Part shown: positions 18,217-27,272 of the stretch, in pieces | Layout: the number at the start of each line of letters is the position of its first letter | How positions within the stretch are numbered: position 1 is the stretch's first letter | Source of the DNA: Sphingomonas japonica | GTDB taxonomy: Bacteria > Pseudomonadota > Alphaproteobacteria > Sphingomonadales > Sphingomonadaceae | Direction: 5' to 3' | Assembly: GCF_006346325.1 (NCBI RefSeq) | Contig: NZ_VDYR01000001.1 | Span: forward strand, 434,001-498,000 | DNA: 64,000 nucleotides | Notes under the pieces: model-generated | Databases searched by the model: none | The model's input: the letters and a program-made list of their open reading frames with translations, nothing else | Told to the model about the DNA's origin: nothing | Position numbers and translations under genes: made by a program

Positions 18217-18776
18217 TCCGCAGCCTTGCCATTCCAGCCTGCCTCGCGCTTGCGGCGTGCGGCGGAACTGCCCCCGAGGAGCCGCCAGTGCCCGAACCCA
18301 CCGCCCAGCCGGACAGCGCGCAGCCGCAGAGCACGACGCAGCAGGGCACGTCGCCGATCATCGAGAACCAGGCGGCGCTCGATTTCGTGCCGCCAATGGC
18401 GAACGACGCTGCGCCCGCGCCCGCGCCTAGCGCCGAGCCCGATCGCGTCAATGCGGACGGCAGCCTGGCGGCGATCCCGGCGGCTTGGCGCGGACGCTGG
18501 GCCGGGCAGGGCGGGTCGTGCGCGGATTCTTCGGACCGCCGCCTCGATATCGAGGCCGACCGGCTGACCTTCTACGAATCGGTCGCGGTGCCGCAACGGA
18601 TCGAGCGCGTGTCCGAGCGCGAGTTGCAGCTCGACCTGAGCTTCACCGGCGAAGGTCAGACATGGCAGCGGCGCACGATGCTGGTGATCGGCGACGACGG
18701 CCGCACGATGCGGCGCAGCGAGAAGGACACCCCGCTCATCACCTACACCAAATGTCCCGACGGAAGTGGCGCATGA
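18213..18776 (+). CDS. Proline-rich lipoprotein of unknown function
   Basis: A 187-residue protein starting at GTG, with an excellent ribosome-binding site (AAGGAGGAA) inside the end of the deacetylase gene. A lipobox (PACLALAACGG) places it as a membrane-anchored lipoprotein. A proline/glutamine/alanine-rich linker of about 80 residues follows, then a compact C-terminal domain (RGRWAGQGGSCADSSDRRLD to ITYTKCPDGSGA) with two cysteines that could form a disulfide. No known family was recognised. It overlaps both neighbours by 4 bases, so it is translated together with the deacetylase and the acyl-CoA dehydrogenase. Confidence 0.75.
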   Translation: MIRSLAIPACLALAACGGTAPEEPPVPEPTAQPDSAQPQSTTQQGTSPIIENQAALDFVPPMANDAAPAPAPSAEPDRVNADGSLAAIPAAWRGRWAGQGGSCADSSDRRLDIEADRLTFYESVAVPQRIERVSERELQLDLSFTGEGQTWQRRTMLVIGDDGRTMRRSEKDTPLITYTKCPDGSGA

Positions 18777-19921
18777 CCAATCAGTTCGACCTCACGGACG
18801 ACCAGCGCGAGATCCAGGAGCTCGCGCGGCGTTTCACCGCTGACCGCATCACTCCGTTCGCGGCGGAATGGGACGAGAAGCACCTGTTTCCGCGCGACAC
18901 GATCAAGGCGGCGGCGGAGCTTGGCTTTGCGGCGATCTACGTCTCCGAGGAGTCGGGCGGGATCGGTCTGGGGCGGCTCGAATCCGCGCTGATCATGGAA
19001 GCCATGGCCTATGGTTGCCCATCGACCAGCGCGTTCATTTCGATCCACAACATGGCGGCGTGGATGCTCGACCGGTTCGGGAGCCAAACGGTCAAGGAGA
19101 AGTATCTGCCGCGGCTCGTGGCGATGGACTGGATCGCGTCCTATTGCCTCACAGAACCGTCGTCGGGGTCCGACGCCGCCGCGCTCAAGACGCGCGCGGT
19201 GCGCGACGGCGACCATTATGTCGTGACTGGCAGCAAGCAGTTCATTTCCGGCGGCGGCGAGAACGAGCTGTATCTGGTGATGGTGCGCACCGGCGAGGAC
19301 GGTCCGAAGGGCATTTCGTGCCTGGCGATCGAGAAGGACATGCCGGGCGTCAGTTTCGGTGCGAACGAGAAGAAGCTCGGCTGGCATTCGCAGCCGACGC
19401 GCCAGGTTATCCTCGAGGAGGTCCGCGTTCCGATCGAGAATCTGGTCGGCGGCGAGGGCGAGGGCTTTCGCATCGCGATGATGGGTCTCGACGGCGGGCG
19501 GCTCAACATCGGCGCGTGCTCGCTGGGCGGGGCGCAGCGCTGCCTCGACGAAAGCATCGCCTATACCAAGGATCGCCAGCAATTCGGCCAGCCGATCGCC
19601 GAGTTCCAGAATACGCAGTTCATGCTGGCCGACATGGCGACCGATCTGGAGGCGGCGCGCGCGCTGCTCTACGTCGCTGCGGCCAAGGTGACGGCGAACG
19701 CGCCCGACAAGACGCGGTTCGCGGCGATGGCCAAGCGGCTGGCGACCGATTCGGGATCGAAGATCGTCAACGACGCGCTGCAACTGCACGGCGGCTACGG
19801 CTATCTGCAGGACTATCCGATCGAACGCTTCTGGCGCGACCTGCGGGTGCATTCGATCCTGGAAGGAACCAACCAGGTGATGCGGATGATCGTCGGACGC
19901 GATCTGGTGCGGCAGGGATGA
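18773..19921 (+). CDS. Acyl-CoA dehydrogenase, probably isobutyryl-CoA dehydrogenase
   Basis: An FAD enzyme that oxidises a short branched acyl-CoA. The 382-residue sequence shows the FAD/substrate motif YCLTEPSSGSDAAALKTRA, the GKQFISGG-like SKQFISGGGENELYLVM, RQQFGQPIAEFQNTQF and the C-terminal HGGYGYLQDYPIERFWRD. The catalytic glutamate lies in SILEGTNQVMRMIVGR. Its ATG overlaps the stop of the lipoprotein gene, and its stop overlaps the next pathway gene. The valine-degradation neighbours (3-hydroxyisobutyryl-CoA hydrolase-like, enoyl-CoA hydratase, mmsB, mmsA) make isobutyryl-CoA the likely substrate. Confidence 0.92.
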   Translation: MTNQFDLTDDQREIQELARRFTADRITPFAAEWDEKHLFPRDTIKAAAELGFAAIYVSEESGGIGLGRLESALIMEAMAYGCPSTSAFISIHNMAAWMLDRFGSQTVKEKYLPRLVAMDWIASYCLTEPSSGSDAAALKTRAVRDGDHYVVTGSKQFISGGGENELYLVMVRTGEDGPKGISCLAIEKDMPGVSFGANEKKLGWHSQPTRQVILEEVRVPIENLVGGEGEGFRIAMMGLDGGRLNIGACSLGGAQRCLDESIAYTKDRQQFGQPIAEFQNTQFMLADMATDLEAARALLYVAAAKVTANAPDKTRFAAMAKRLATDSGSKIVNDALQLHGGYGYLQDYPIERFWRDLRVHSILEGTNQVMRMIVGRDLVRQG

Positions 19922-20955
19922 CCGACGTCCTGATCGATACCGACGGCAAGGTCGGCCGCATTCGGCTCAACCGGCCCAAGGCGATCCATGCGCTGACGAC
20001 GGCGATGTGCGAGGCGGTGGTCGACGCGCTCGAGGCGTGGCGGGACGATCTGGCGATCGAGGCGGTGCTGATCGACCATGCCGAGGGCCGCGGGTTCTGC
20101 GCGGGCGGCGACATCCGCATGATCGCCGAGAGCGGGGCCGGCGACGGAGCGGCGGCGCGCGCTTTCTTTCGCGCCGAGTACCGGATGAATCACCGGCTGT
20201 TCACCTATGCCAAGCCGATCGCCGCATTCATGGACGGGATCACGATGGGCGGCGGGGTCGGCATTTCGCAACCCGCCCGCTTCCGCGTCGCGACCGAGAA
20301 CACCAAATTAGCGATGCCCGAAACCGGGATCGGGCTGTTCCCCGATGTCGGTGGCGGCTGGTATCTGTCGCGGCTGCCGGGTCGGATCGGGCAGTATCTG
20401 GCGCTGACCGGTGCAAGGCTCGATGGGGCGGAGTGTCTCGCGCTAGGCCTGGCGACGCATTATTGTCGTGCCGAAGCGCTCGATGACGCGAAGGCGCGGA
20501 TCGCGGGCGATCCTCAGGCGATCGAAGAAATATTGGCGGAAGCGTCTTCCCCCGCGCCGGACGCCCGCATCCTGACGCACCGCGACGCGATCGACCGGCT
20601 GTTCGCCAGCGATCGGCTGGAGGATATCTATGCTGCGCTGCGCGAGGATGGCGGGGAGTGGGCGACGCAAACGCTGGCCACGCTGGATACCAAGTCGCCG
20701 CAGACGATGAAGGTGTCGCTCAAGCTGCTGCTCGACGGCAGGACGATGCCGACTTTCGAAGACGAGATGCGGCAGGAATTCGCGGTGGCGAGCCATGTCG
20801 TCCAGCGGCACGACTTCATCGAAGGCGTGCGCGCGGTGATCGTCGACAAGGACAATGCGCCGCGCTGGCAGCCCGAGACGCCGGAGGACGTGACCGGACA
20901 TCTGATCGACCAGATATTTGCGCCGCTTCCGGCCGATCAGGAATGGAATCCCTGA
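19918..20955 (+). CDS. Enoyl-CoA hydratase/isomerase family, 3-hydroxyisobutyryl-CoA hydrolase-like
   Basis: A 345-residue crotonase-fold protein. Its length and sequence (FCAGGDIRMIAESGAGDGAA, MDGITMGGGVGISQPARFRV, AMPETGIGLFPDVGGGWYLS) match the long 3-hydroxyisobutyryl-CoA hydrolase branch rather than simple hydratases. The oxyanion-hole glycines and the glutamate in PETGIG are present. In valine breakdown it would release free 3-hydroxyisobutyrate for MmsB. Translation is coupled to the acyl-CoA dehydrogenase by an ATGA overlap. Confidence 0.9.
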   Translation: MTDVLIDTDGKVGRIRLNRPKAIHALTTAMCEAVVDALEAWRDDLAIEAVLIDHAEGRGFCAGGDIRMIAESGAGDGAAARAFFRAEYRMNHRLFTYAKPIAAFMDGITMGGGVGISQPARFRVATENTKLAMPETGIGLFPDVGGGWYLSRLPGRIGQYLALTGARLDGAECLALGLATHYCRAEALDDAKARIAGDPQAIEEILAEASSPAPDARILTHRDAIDRLFASDRLEDIYAALREDGGEWATQTLATLDTKSPQTMKVSLKLLLDGRTMPTFEDEMRQEFAVASHVVQRHDFIEGVRAVIVDKDNAPRWQPETPEDVTGHLIDQIFAPLPADQEWNP

Positions 20956-20978
20956 TTTGGAGCTAAGATACATCGGTA

Positions 20979-21048
20979 CTCCTGCGCAGGCAGGAGCCTT
21001 GGCCACGAATGGCGCGCACGCCACGCAACGCTCCTGCCTGCGCCGGAG
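20979..21048. repeat. Inverted repeat inside the valine operon
   Basis: Two 19-base arms (20979-20997, CTCCTGCGCAGGCAGGAGC; 21030-21048, GCTCCTGCCTGCGCCGGAG) are inverted copies with one mismatch, separated by 32 bases with a smaller internal palindrome (TGGC...GCCA). Each arm is also partly self-palindromic. It lies between the hydrolase-like gene and the enoyl-CoA hydratase gene and could fold into an mRNA hairpin that lowers downstream expression. Confidence 0.8.
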
Positions 21049-21093
21049 CACGGCTTGCCGTGACGGCGCGGCCATTTGAGACTGGAGACTGAC

Positions 21094-21870
21094 ATGTCCG
21101 CTTACGAAACCATCCACGTCGAACAGCGCGAGCGGGTTACGCTCATCACGCTCGACCGGCCCAAGGCGCTCAATGCGCTCAATGCGCAGGTGCTGGCCGA
21201 ACTGCTGGATGCGCTGGCGGCATTCGACGCCGATGAGGGGCAGGGCTGTGCCGTCATCACCGGCAGCGAAAAGGCGTTCGCGGCCGGGGCCGACATCAAG
21301 GAGATGTCGGCGATGGGGTTCGCCGAGATGTACGGCAGCAATCATTTCTCGGGCTGGGAACAGTTCGCGCGCACGCGCAAGCCGGTGATCGCGGCGGTCG
21401 CCGGCTATGCGCTGGGCGGCGGATGCGAACTGGCGATGATGTGCGACTTCATCCTCGCCGCCGATACCGCGCAATTCGGGCAGCCCGAGATCAAGCTGGC
21501 GGTGTCGCCGGGCATGGGTGGGTCGCAGCGGCTGGCGCACGCAGTCGGCAAGGCCAAGGCGATGGAGATGGTGCTGACCGGGCGGATGATGGGCGCCGAG
21601 GAAGCCGAGCGCGCCGGGCTGGTGTCGCGCATCGTGCCCGCTGCCGATCTGGTCGAGGAAGCGGTGAAGACGGCGGCGACCATCGCCGGAATGGCGCCGC
21701 TGGCGGTGCTCGCGAACAAGGAAATGGTGAACGCCGCGTTCGAGATGCCGCTGGCGCAGGGGGTGCAGTTCGAGCGGCGGCTGTTCAACGGGCTGTTCGG
21801 CAGCGACGACCAGACAGAAGGCATGGCGGCATTCGTCGAGAAACGCCCCGGCCAGTGGAAGGGCAAATGA
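21094..21870 (+). CDS. Enoyl-CoA hydratase
   Basis: A 258-residue crotonase of normal length. It has [40 protein letters not shown] (oxyanion hole and the first catalytic glutamate in GGCELAMM), and the second glutamate in [20 protein letters not shown]. In this context it would hydrate methacrylyl-CoA to 3-hydroxyisobutyryl-CoA. The internal ATG was chosen over one 18 bases upstream because [18 protein letters not shown] matches the family start. mmsB follows after one base. Confidence 0.93.
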   Translation: MSAYETIHVEQRERVTLITLDRPKALNALNAQVLAELLDALAAFDADEGQGCAVITGSEKAFAAGADIKEMSAMGFAEMYGSNHFSGWEQFARTRKPVIAAVAGYALGGGCELAMMCDFILAADTAQFGQPEIKLAVSPGMGGSQRLAHAVGKAKAMEMVLTGRMMGAEEAERAGLVSRIVPAADLVEEAVKTAATIAGMAPLAVLANKEMVNAAFEMPLAQGVQFERRLFNGLFGSDDQTEGMAAFVEKRPGQWKGK

Positions 21871-21871
21871 C

Positions 21872-22771
21872 ATGGCACGCGTAGGGTTTATCGGGCTGGG
21901 CAATATGGGCGGCGGGATGGCCGCGAACCTGGCGAAAAATGGCCATGACGTGCGCGCGTTCGACCTGTCGGAAGACGCGCTGGCGCGGGCCAAGAAGGCG
22001 GGGTGCCTGCCGGTCGCCAGCGCGGCCGAAGCTGCCGAGGGCGCCGAGGCGGTGGTGACGATGCTGCCCGCGGGGACGCATGTCGAGCAGGTCTATCAGG
22101 ATGCGGTGTTCGGCATCGCCGATACCGCGGCGGTGCTGATCGACTGCTCGACGATCGACGTGGAGACAGCCAAGCGCGTGGCCGAAGCAGCATCCGCCAA
22201 GGGGTTGACCGCGGTCGACGCGCCGGTGTCGGGCGGGATCGCGGCGGCAGCGGCCGGGACGCTGACCTTCATGGTCGGCGGCAGCCAGGCCGGGTTCGAG
22301 CGCGCCGAGCCGTTCCTGTCGAACATGGGCAAGGCAGTGATCCACGCGGGCGCGAGCGGTGCGGGGCAAGCGGCGAAGGTATGCAACAACATGCTGCTGG
22401 GCGCGACGATGATCGCGACCTGCGAAGCGTTCCTGCTGGCGGACAAACTGGGTCTCGATCCGCAGAAATTCTTCGATATCGCCAGCGTGTCTTCCGGACA
22501 GAGCTGGTCGATGACGAGCTATGCGCCGCTGCCGGGGGTCGGGCCGGAGACGCCCGCCGACCACGACTATCAAGGCGGGTTCGCGGCGGCGCTGATGCTC
22601 AAGGATCTGCGGCTGGCGATGGAGGCGGCAACGCAGGTCGGGGCCGATACGCCGATGGGTGCGCGCGCCGCCGAACTCTACCAGCGCTTTGCCGAGGCGG
22701 GGAATGCGGGGATCGATTTCTCCGGCATCATCCGGATGCTGGGGGACGGCCAGAACCCGACCCCCGGGTGA
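21872..22771 (+). CDS. mmsB: 3-hydroxyisobutyrate dehydrogenase
   Basis: NAD-dependent oxidation of 3-hydroxyisobutyrate to methylmalonate semialdehyde, the substrate of MmsA. The 299-residue beta-hydroxyacid dehydrogenase begins with the Rossmann motif VGFIGLGNMGGGMAANLAKN. It carries the substrate-binding signature DAPVSGGIAAAAAGTLTFMV and the catalytic lysine in GAGQAAKVCNNMLLGATMIA. It is the last gene of the valine block and converges on the phosphatase gene with a 9-base gap. A second, more divergent family member is encoded at 33276-34142. Confidence 0.94.
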   Translation: MARVGFIGLGNMGGGMAANLAKNGHDVRAFDLSEDALARAKKAGCLPVASAAEAAEGAEAVVTMLPAGTHVEQVYQDAVFGIADTAAVLIDCSTIDVETAKRVAEAASAKGLTAVDAPVSGGIAAAAAGTLTFMVGGSQAGFERAEPFLSNMGKAVIHAGASGAGQAAKVCNNMLLGATMIATCEAFLLADKLGLDPQKFFDIASVSSGQSWSMTSYAPLPGVGPETPADHDYQGGFAAALMLKDLRLAMEAATQVGADTPMGARAAELYQRFAEAGNAGIDFSGIIRMLGDGQNPTPG

Positions 22772-22780
22772 TGGATTCGA

Positions 22781-24415
22781 TCAGCGGCAGCTGCTCTGCG
22801 GGCCGGCGATCAGGTCGCGGCAGGTGCCGTCGATCTCGTTGGACGGCACGGTGATACCGGCCCAGCCGGCCAGGCTGGGCAGGATGTCGGCGACCTGGAC
22901 CGGCACCGGCTGCTCGAACCCGACCAGCCCCTCGCGCCAGAACAGGATCGGTACGCGGCGGTCATAGTCCCAGAAGCTTCCGTGCGTCGCCACCGATCCG
23001 CGCGAGCCGTGGGGGATCGGCGTGACGTGGGGCTTGAGCGCCAGCATCAGGTCGCCGGAACGGTCCGGGACATAGGTGGCGCGCGCGCGCTCGGCGACGG
23101 TCCACAATTCGGGCGACGCAGTGGGGCGCGGCGTCGCCTCGATCTCGGCGCGGGTCAGGATCGCCGCGACCTGCGGCTGGGCGCGATAATGAGCGACGGT
23201 CGCCGCGGTGATCTCCGCGCGCTGATCGCTCGTCAGCTTCGGATCGATCCAGATGTCGCCGCCGGTGCCGCCGAACAGCGGATTTTCGGCGAGCCCGAGC
23301 TTTCCGGCGACGATCTTTCCGACCGCGGACGGCGCCAATGCCGGATCGACGCGCTGGGCATCGGCGATGCCGAGCTGGCGGTTGCGCTCGGGCAGGTCGT
23401 GGCCGCCATGGTCGGCGGTGAGGACGACGGCATAGTCGATCCCGGTGGCGTCGAGCACGTCGAAGAAATTGCCGAGATCGCGGTCGAGCGATGTCAGTTG
23501 AAGGCACATCTCGGCGCCGTTGGTGCCATAGCTGTGGCCGACATGGTCGGTCGCCGACAGGCTGACCGCGAGCAGGTCGGTGGTGCTGCGCTGGCCGAGC
23601 TGCAGGTCCTGGACGAAGGCAGCCGCCAGCGCGAGGGTCGCGGCATCCTTTTCGGGAGAATTGGCGAAGGCCGACGCGTTGCCCGCCGCTCGCGCGAATC
23701 GGCCCGTGCCGACGGTCCTGCCGCCGCCGACAGGGATCGCACGGTCGAGCGGCTGGCAATAGGCGGGCAAGGCGAGCGCGGGCTGCGCGGTCGCGATCCG
23801 CTTGGTCACCGCGGCATTGGTCCGGGTGACGGTGTTGGGCACCGGTGCACCGACATAGCCGACAAAGCCCTTGCCGCCCCACCACCAGGTCTGGTCTGCG
23901 CCTTTGCCACCCATCGCGACGGCGCCGCGATCCTTGCCCGAAACCGCCACGACGCGCGTGGCGGGCGCGACCGCCTTCATCCGGTCGCCCAAAGTCGGCA
24001 TGCGCAGATGCTTCGGCGAGACGGTGTAATGATCGGAGTTGCTGCCGGGAACGCTCTCGTCCTCCAGGCAATAGACCGTCTTGTCCTCGCGTGCTGTGTC
24101 GAGGTCGATCCAGTCGTTGGCGATGATGCCGGTGCGCGACGGCCAGCTGCCGGTCAGGATGGTGGCATGACCCGGACAGGTCTCGGTCGCCGAATGCGGC
24201 TGGTAGCCCGAGGGAAACACCACGCCCCGAGCCAGCCGTGCCAACCCGCCGGTAACATGGCTGCGATATTGATCGAACAGGTCGGCGGAGAATTGATCGA
24301 CCGCGATCGCGACGATCAGCCGGGGTCGTTCGGGAACGGGCGCTTCCTGCGCGGCGACAGGCGAGGCGACCGCAGCGCACAGCGAGGCGGAGAGAATCAA
24401 GGTGAGGCGGGACAT
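22781..24415 (-). CDS. Alkaline phosphatase of the PafA/phosphodiesterase superfamily
   Basis: A 544-residue exported metalloenzyme. The signal peptide is MSRLTLILSASLCAAVASPV. The core begins VAIAVDQFSADLFDQYRSHV, with the metal-binding aspartate of the alkaline phosphatase superfamily. The nucleophilic threonine lies in HSATETCPGHATILTGSWPS, and the other metal ligands are in SATDHVGHSYG and TADHGGHDLPERN. The sequence resembles PafA, a periplasmic zinc phosphatase that does not depend on phosphate starvation. A proper promoter gap of 78 bases separates it from the divergent DsbD-like gene. Confidence 0.9.
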   Translation of the reverse strand: MSRLTLILSASLCAAVASPVAAQEAPVPERPRLIVAIAVDQFSADLFDQYRSHVTGGLARLARGVVFPSGYQPHSATETCPGHATILTGSWPSRTGIIANDWIDLDTAREDKTVYCLEDESVPGSNSDHYTVSPKHLRMPTLGDRMKAVAPATRVVAVSGKDRGAVAMGGKGADQTWWWGGKGFVGYVGAPVPNTVTRTNAAVTKRIATAQPALALPAYCQPLDRAIPVGGGRTVGTGRFARAAGNASAFANSPEKDAATLALAAAFVQDLQLGQRSTTDLLAVSLSATDHVGHSYGTNGAEMCLQLTSLDRDLGNFFDVLDATGIDYAVVLTADHGGHDLPERNRQLGIADAQRVDPALAPSAVGKIVAGKLGLAENPLFGGTGGDIWIDPKLTSDQRAEITAATVAHYRAQPQVAAILTRAEIEATPRPTASPELWTVAERARATYVPDRSGDLMLALKPHVTPIPHGSRGSVATHGSFWDYDRRVPILFWREGLVGFEQPVPVQVADILPSLAGWAGITVPSNEIDGTCRDLIAGPQSSCR

Positions 24416-24493
24416 GGGTGCTCCGGGAGTGGCAAAGGAGTGCGGGGTCGCTATGGTCGAACGACGGCATCGGGTGCGAATGACGGGCGAGTG

Positions 24494-26551
24494 ATGGGTG
24501 GTATGCGTTTCAGCTTCGTGACATTTTTGTGCGCGTTCGTCACGCTGGTGCTGGCGAGCCCGGCGGCGGCGCAGGTGCCCGGGAACACGCGCCACATCGC
24601 CATCGAACTGATCGCCGAGACCGATACCCCCGCCGCCGGCAGCGAGGTGGCGCTGGCCTTCGCATCGGTACCCGAACCCGGCTGGCACGGATATTGGAAG
24701 AATCCGGGCGATGCCGGGATCGAGACGACGCTCGACTGGACGCTGCCGCAAGGCGTCACGGCGGGGCCGCTCGACTATCCGGTGCCGCAACGGCTGCTGA
24801 TCGCCGGGCTGATGAACTACGTCTATGAAGGGCCGTTCGCACAATTCGCGACGCTGAAGATCCCGGCGGGGCTGGCGCCGGGAACGCGGCTGCCGGTGCG
24901 GGTCAAGAGCGACTATCTGGTGTGCACCGACGAGATCTGCGTGCCGGAAAGCGCGCAGCTGGAGACGGTGCTGACGATCGGCGACGGCGCGATCGCGCCC
25001 GCACGGCGTGCGCGTTTCGACCGGTGGCGCGCGGCGCTGCCCAAGCCGCTGGGAAGCGAGGCCACCTATCAGGTCGCCGAGGGCGGGTTTCGTCTTGCAG
25101 TGCCGTTCCCCGCCGAAGCGGCGGCGATCGATGCGTATTTCTTTCCCGCCAGCGCCGGAACCGTCAATTTCGCGGCGCCGCAGGCCGTCACGCGAAGCGG
25201 CGACCTGTTGTTGATCGAGACTGCCGCGTCGGGGGCGGGCGGACCGCCGATCGATGGCGTGCTGTCGGTCGGTGGCGGCCGAGGGCTGTCGTTGCGCGCG
25301 GTGCCCGGCATCGTCGCCGCCGGGCCGGAGCATGCGGCAGAGATCGACTGGGCGTCTGCGCTGCTGGCGCTGGGCGGGGCGCTGCTGGGAGGGCTGATCC
25401 TCAACATCATGCCGTGCGTGTTCCCGATTCTGAGCCTGAAGGCGCTGAGCCTGGCGCGCGGCGGTATCGATGAGGATACCGCGCGCGGCGAAGCGCGAGC
25501 CTATACCGCAGGCGTGATCCTGACCTGCGTGGCACTCGGTGCGGTGCTGCTGGCGCTGCGCGCGGCCGGGGCGAGCGCCGGATGGGCCTTCCAGCTCCAG
25601 GATCCGCGCGCGATCCTGATCCTGTTGCTGCTGACGACTGCGATCGCCTTCAACCTGGCGGGACTGTTCGAGCTGTCGGCGCCGGGCGCGATCAACCGGG
25701 CGGCGGCGAGCGGCAGCAGAGGCGGCACCGGCGGGGCGTTCGCGACCGGCGCGCTCGCGGCATTCATCGCGACGCCGTGCACCGGGCCGTTCATGGGCGT
25801 GGCGCTGGGCGCGGCGCTGGTCCTGCCGTGGCCGCTCGCGCTCGGCATCTTCGCCGGGCTGGGGCTGGGGCTCGCATTGCCGTTCCTGCTGCTGGGATAT
25901 GTTCCGGCGCTACGGCGGCGATTGCCGCGGCCGGGTGCGTGGATGGACCGGTTCCGCAAGGCGCTGTCAGTGCCGATGTTCCTGACCGCGCTGGCGCTCG
26001 CCTGGGTGCTCGGGCGGCAGGCGGGAGTCGACGGCATGACGCTGGGGCTCGGCGCTGCGCTGATCGTAGCGGTCGGGCTGTGGTGGATGGGCAGGCGCCA
26101 GGCGCGCGGGGCGCAGCGCGCGTGGGTACCGAGCGCCGCCGCGGCGCTGCTCGCGCTGGGTGCGGTAATGCTGGTCGAACGCGAGCCGGCGGCGGCGGCA
26201 CCGATGCTGGCGGCCAATGCGCAGCCCTTCACCCAGGCCAAGCTGGACCAGCTGCGCGGCGAAGGGCGTCCGATCTTCGCCTATTTCACCGCCGATTGGT
26301 GCATCACCTGCAAGGTCAACGAGAAGAGCGCGATCGAGACCGCCGACGTTGCCAAGGCGTTCGCCGATGGCGAGGTGCAGGTGCTGGTCGGCGACTGGAC
26401 TGACGGCGATCCGGCGCTGGGACGTTTCATCGAGCAGCATAACCGCGCGGGGGTGCCGCTGTATCTGTGGTATGAGCCGGGCGAGCCGGGGCCGCGTATC
26501 CTGCCGCAACTGCTGACCAAGGCGATGCTGACCGACTTGCCGGGAAGATGA
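24494..26551 (+). CDS. DsbD/ScsB-like thiol:disulfide interchange protein
   Basis: A 685-residue inner-membrane electron transporter that passes reducing power from cytoplasmic thioredoxin to the periplasm. After a signal peptide (FVTFLCAFVTLVLASPAAAQ) comes a ~270-residue periplasmic DsbC-type domain with the cysteine pair in YLVCTDEICVPESA. A membrane domain of about eight helices follows, with its two reactive cysteines in LNIMPCVFPILSLKALSL and AFIATPCTGPFMGVALG. The C-terminal thioredoxin domain has the active site FTADWCITCKVNEKSA. All three redox pairs are intact. The redoxin directly downstream may be a client. Confidence 0.93.
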   Translation: MGGMRFSFVTFLCAFVTLVLASPAAAQVPGNTRHIAIELIAETDTPAAGSEVALAFASVPEPGWHGYWKNPGDAGIETTLDWTLPQGVTAGPLDYPVPQRLLIAGLMNYVYEGPFAQFATLKIPAGLAPGTRLPVRVKSDYLVCTDEICVPESAQLETVLTIGDGAIAPARRARFDRWRAALPKPLGSEATYQVAEGGFRLAVPFPAEAAAIDAYFFPASAGTVNFAAPQAVTRSGDLLLIETAASGAGGPPIDGVLSVGGGRGLSLRAVPGIVAAGPEHAAEIDWASALLALGGALLGGLILNIMPCVFPILSLKALSLARGGIDEDTARGEARAYTAGVILTCVALGAVLLALRAAGASAGWAFQLQDPRAILILLLLTTAIAFNLAGLFELSAPGAINRAAASGSRGGTGGAFATGALAAFIATPCTGPFMGVALGAALVLPWPLALGIFAGLGLGLALPFLLLGYVPALRRRLPRPGAWMDRFRKALSVPMFLTALALAWVLGRQAGVDGMTLGLGAALIVAVGLWWMGRRQARGAQRAWVPSAAAALLALGAVMLVEREPAAAAPMLAANAQPFTQAKLDQLRGEGRPIFAYFTADWCITCKVNEKSAIETADVAKAFADGEVQVLVGDWTDGDPALGRFIEQHNRAGVPLYLWYEPGEPGPRILPQLLTKAMLTDLPGR

Positions 26552-26587
26552 CGACGAGGACGTGACCGCAAGCGAGGAGATTGCGTG

Positions 26588-27193
26588 ATGACCAAGCTGA
26601 TCTGGATCGGTGCCGCCGCACTGGCACTGGCAGTGCCGGGCACCGCGCAGCAGACGACTGGGCAGAAGGCCGGCAATTTCAAGCTGACCGATGTCGATGG
26701 CCGCACCGTCGCGCTGTCGGATTTCGCCGGCAAGACCGTGGTGCTCGAATGGCACAATCCCGGCTGTCCGTTCGTGCAGAAACATTATGGCGGCGGCAAT
26801 ATGCAGAAGACGCAAGCGGCGGCGCGGGCGCAGGGCGCGGTGTGGCTGACGATCAATTCGGGTGCGCCGGGCAAGCAGGGGCATATGTCGGGCGCTGAGG
26901 CCAAGGCGCTGATGGCCGAGCAGAAGGCGGAGCCGACCCGCTATCTGCTCGATCCCCGGGGCGTGGTCGGCAAGGGCTATGCCGCCAAGACGACGCCGCA
27001 TCTGTACGTGATCGATGGCCGCGGCACGCTGGTCTATCAAGGCGGGATCGACGACAAGCCGACCGCGGACCAGGCCGATATCGCCGGCGCGCGCAACCAT
27101 GTGCTGGCGGCCCTGGGCGAGATGCGCGCGGGCAAGCCAATATCGGTAGCGGAGACGCGGCCCTATGGGTGCTCAGTCAAATATGCCGGATAG
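26588..27193 (+). CDS. Exported redoxin (AhpC/TSA-like thioredoxin-fold protein)
   Basis: A 201-residue protein with a short signal peptide (KLIWIGAAALALAVPGTAQ) and a peroxiredoxin/TlpA-like fold. The reactive cysteine is in EWHNPGCPFVQKHYGGGNM, a single-cysteine variant in which the usual CxxC is replaced by CPFV. The cis-proline region is AKTTPHLYVIDGRGTLVYQG. A C-terminal cysteine (RPYGCSVKY) could be the resolving partner. The good ribosome-binding site (GCGAGGAGA) and proximity to the DsbD-like gene suggest co-expression and a role in periplasmic thiol or peroxide chemistry. Confidence 0.85.
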   Translation: MTKLIWIGAAALALAVPGTAQQTTGQKAGNFKLTDVDGRTVALSDFAGKTVVLEWHNPGCPFVQKHYGGGNMQKTQAAARAQGAVWLTINSGAPGKQGHMSGAEAKALMAEQKAEPTRYLLDPRGVVGKGYAAKTTPHLYVIDGRGTLVYQGGIDDKPTADQADIAGARNHVLAALGEMRAGKPISVAETRPYGCSVKYAG

Positions 27194-27272
27194 CCTGACC
27201 ATTTAGCCTTGTGCGGCGCAGCAATATTGATCAGCATGGACCCCAAGCCACCTGTGTGGGTTGGGAGATCGG

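Noticed and set aside
22982..24500. Long upstream extension of the DsbD-like frame through the phosphatase gene
   Set aside because: The extension is antisense to the phosphatase. The signal peptide at 24494 marks the real start.
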